Part shown: positions 18,526 to 18,972 of the stretch, piece after piece
Numbering within the stretch: the stretch's first letter is position 1
How the letters are laid out: the number at the start of each line of letters is the position of its first letter
DNA from: Ichthyophonus hoferi
Taxonomy: Eukaryota > Opisthokonta > Ichthyosporea > Ichthyophonida > Ichthyophonidae
DNA length: 18,972 nucleotides
Reading direction: 5' to 3'
Assembly (NCBI GenBank): GCA_002751075.1
Contig: NAOQ01000773.1
Location: 2,801-21,772 of the forward strand
Translations under genes and position numbers: made by a program
Notes under the pieces: model-generated
Databases searched by the model: none
Told to the model about the DNA's origin: nothing
What the model saw: the letters and a program-made list of their open reading frames with translations, nothing else

Positions 18526-18832
18526 GGGAGGGAGGGTAAGAGCCATATTTCCGTCCCCGGAGGGAGAGAATTGATCTTCTACCCGTCCTCCCATGAGCGA
18601 CTTATACGCCTATGATAGTACTAACACGGTACCAATCCAGGCCTATGACATGTAGCTCACACAAGGTCAGTGCCAGCTCATTCAGCTGCGCACACCAACA
18701 ACTCGGACCATGAAGTCCAACGAGTCCTGGGTACCACAATGGGTCCACCCACAAATGATCACCATTCATTTGGTCAGGACCCATCACAGTCCACTCATGC
18801 TGAAAGCACCAACTAGTGCTGGCGTACCACAT
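18288..18832. repeat. Second inverted duplication, arms of about 246-250 bp
   Basis: Arm 1 (18288-18533) and the reverse complement of arm 2 (18583-18832) match at about 80% by eye, best between CTCCCATGAGCGAC and GGTGATCATT. Only about 50 bp separate the arms. It begins 30 bp after the foldback element ends but shares no sequence with it. It is much more G+C-rich than the surroundings and the arms are coding-like, unlike a normal MITE. Confidence 0.85.
18593..18832 (+). pseudogene. Right copy of the Ser/Tyr/His-rich sequence, broken
   Basis: The + strand starts MSDLYAYDSTNTVPIQAY at 18593, parallel to the left copy. Further along it matches the left copy in another frame (RSVPAHSAAHTNNS, VQRVLGTTMG, NDHHSFGQ). 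The frame is therefore not continuous in this copy. Many differences between copies leave the matching residues unchanged. Similarity fades after about 18832. Confidence 0.5.
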
Positions 18833-18972
18833 GGAGGCTTCCACACCGACATGCCAGGGCCCCAAAACGATCATAGGTTTTACCGCCTATCAGCATTAGA
18901 ATCTTAATCATGGTAGAACCATTGTACGGTATTTTGCGAGTCAAACCAAATTATCTGACCCGCAATTCTTAT
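18833..18972. other. Right edge, nothing recognised
   Basis: The last 140 bases show no gene, repeat or control site that I can support. Confidence 0.5.

Noticed and set aside
18602-18907. Overlapping open frames on both strands in the right arm of the inverted pair
   Set aside because: The - strand frame is the antisense of the repeat arm. The + strand frame from 18710 is not the one whose residues match the left copy.

Overview
The window looks like nuclear DNA of an animal-grade eukaryote. Non-coding DNA is strongly AT-rich and full of TA and TAA tracts. Genes have GT-AG introns, and the anchor gene is an animal-type cytosolic asparaginyl-tRNA synthetase with the N-terminal extension known from metazoans. 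Many short introns (161-485 bp), AT-rich spacers beside more GC-balanced exons, and a bacterial-looking nitroreductase would fit a sponge or another early-branching animal, but that lineage call is only an inference.

Layout. 1-4223: AT-rich spacer with a (TAA)n tract, an old diverged direct repeat (about 575-730 and 1666-1850), and a repeat copy with a TATA box and a short coding-like exon (about 1990-2262). More coding-like pieces follow, up to a hairpin of opposed poly(A) signals at 2932-2968. A 12-bp palindrome, a perfect AP-1/Gcn4-type site and CCAAT boxes lie just upstream of the first gene. 4224-9616: a complete 13-exon asparaginyl-tRNA synthetase gene on the + strand, 566 codons, every junction in frame. 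9617-10225: its 3' UTR and a spacer with no gene. 10225-13576: broken Ty1/copia fossils in mixed orientation, a reverse-transcriptase part on the - strand and further parts on the + strand. 13577-15000: pieces of a repeated coding-like family (called A and B here) around and inside a second real gene. 13889-15906: a two-exon FMN nitroreductase on the - strand, 275 codons, with TATA box, CCAAT boxes and poly(A) signal. 16565-16831: a weak candidate for an 88-residue one-pass membrane protein on the - strand. 17559-18258: a non-coding foldback element with arms of about 207 bp. 18288-18832: a second, independent inverted duplication whose arms are two head-to-head copies of a short Ser/Tyr/His-rich coding sequence.

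The two clear genes are unrelated housekeeping and redox enzymes and do not form a pathway. No convincing new multi-gene system is visible. The most interesting parts are the A/B gene-fragment family, the two adjacent inverted structures at the right end, the simple repeats sitting at splice acceptors of the synthetase gene, and the stress-type site upstream of it.
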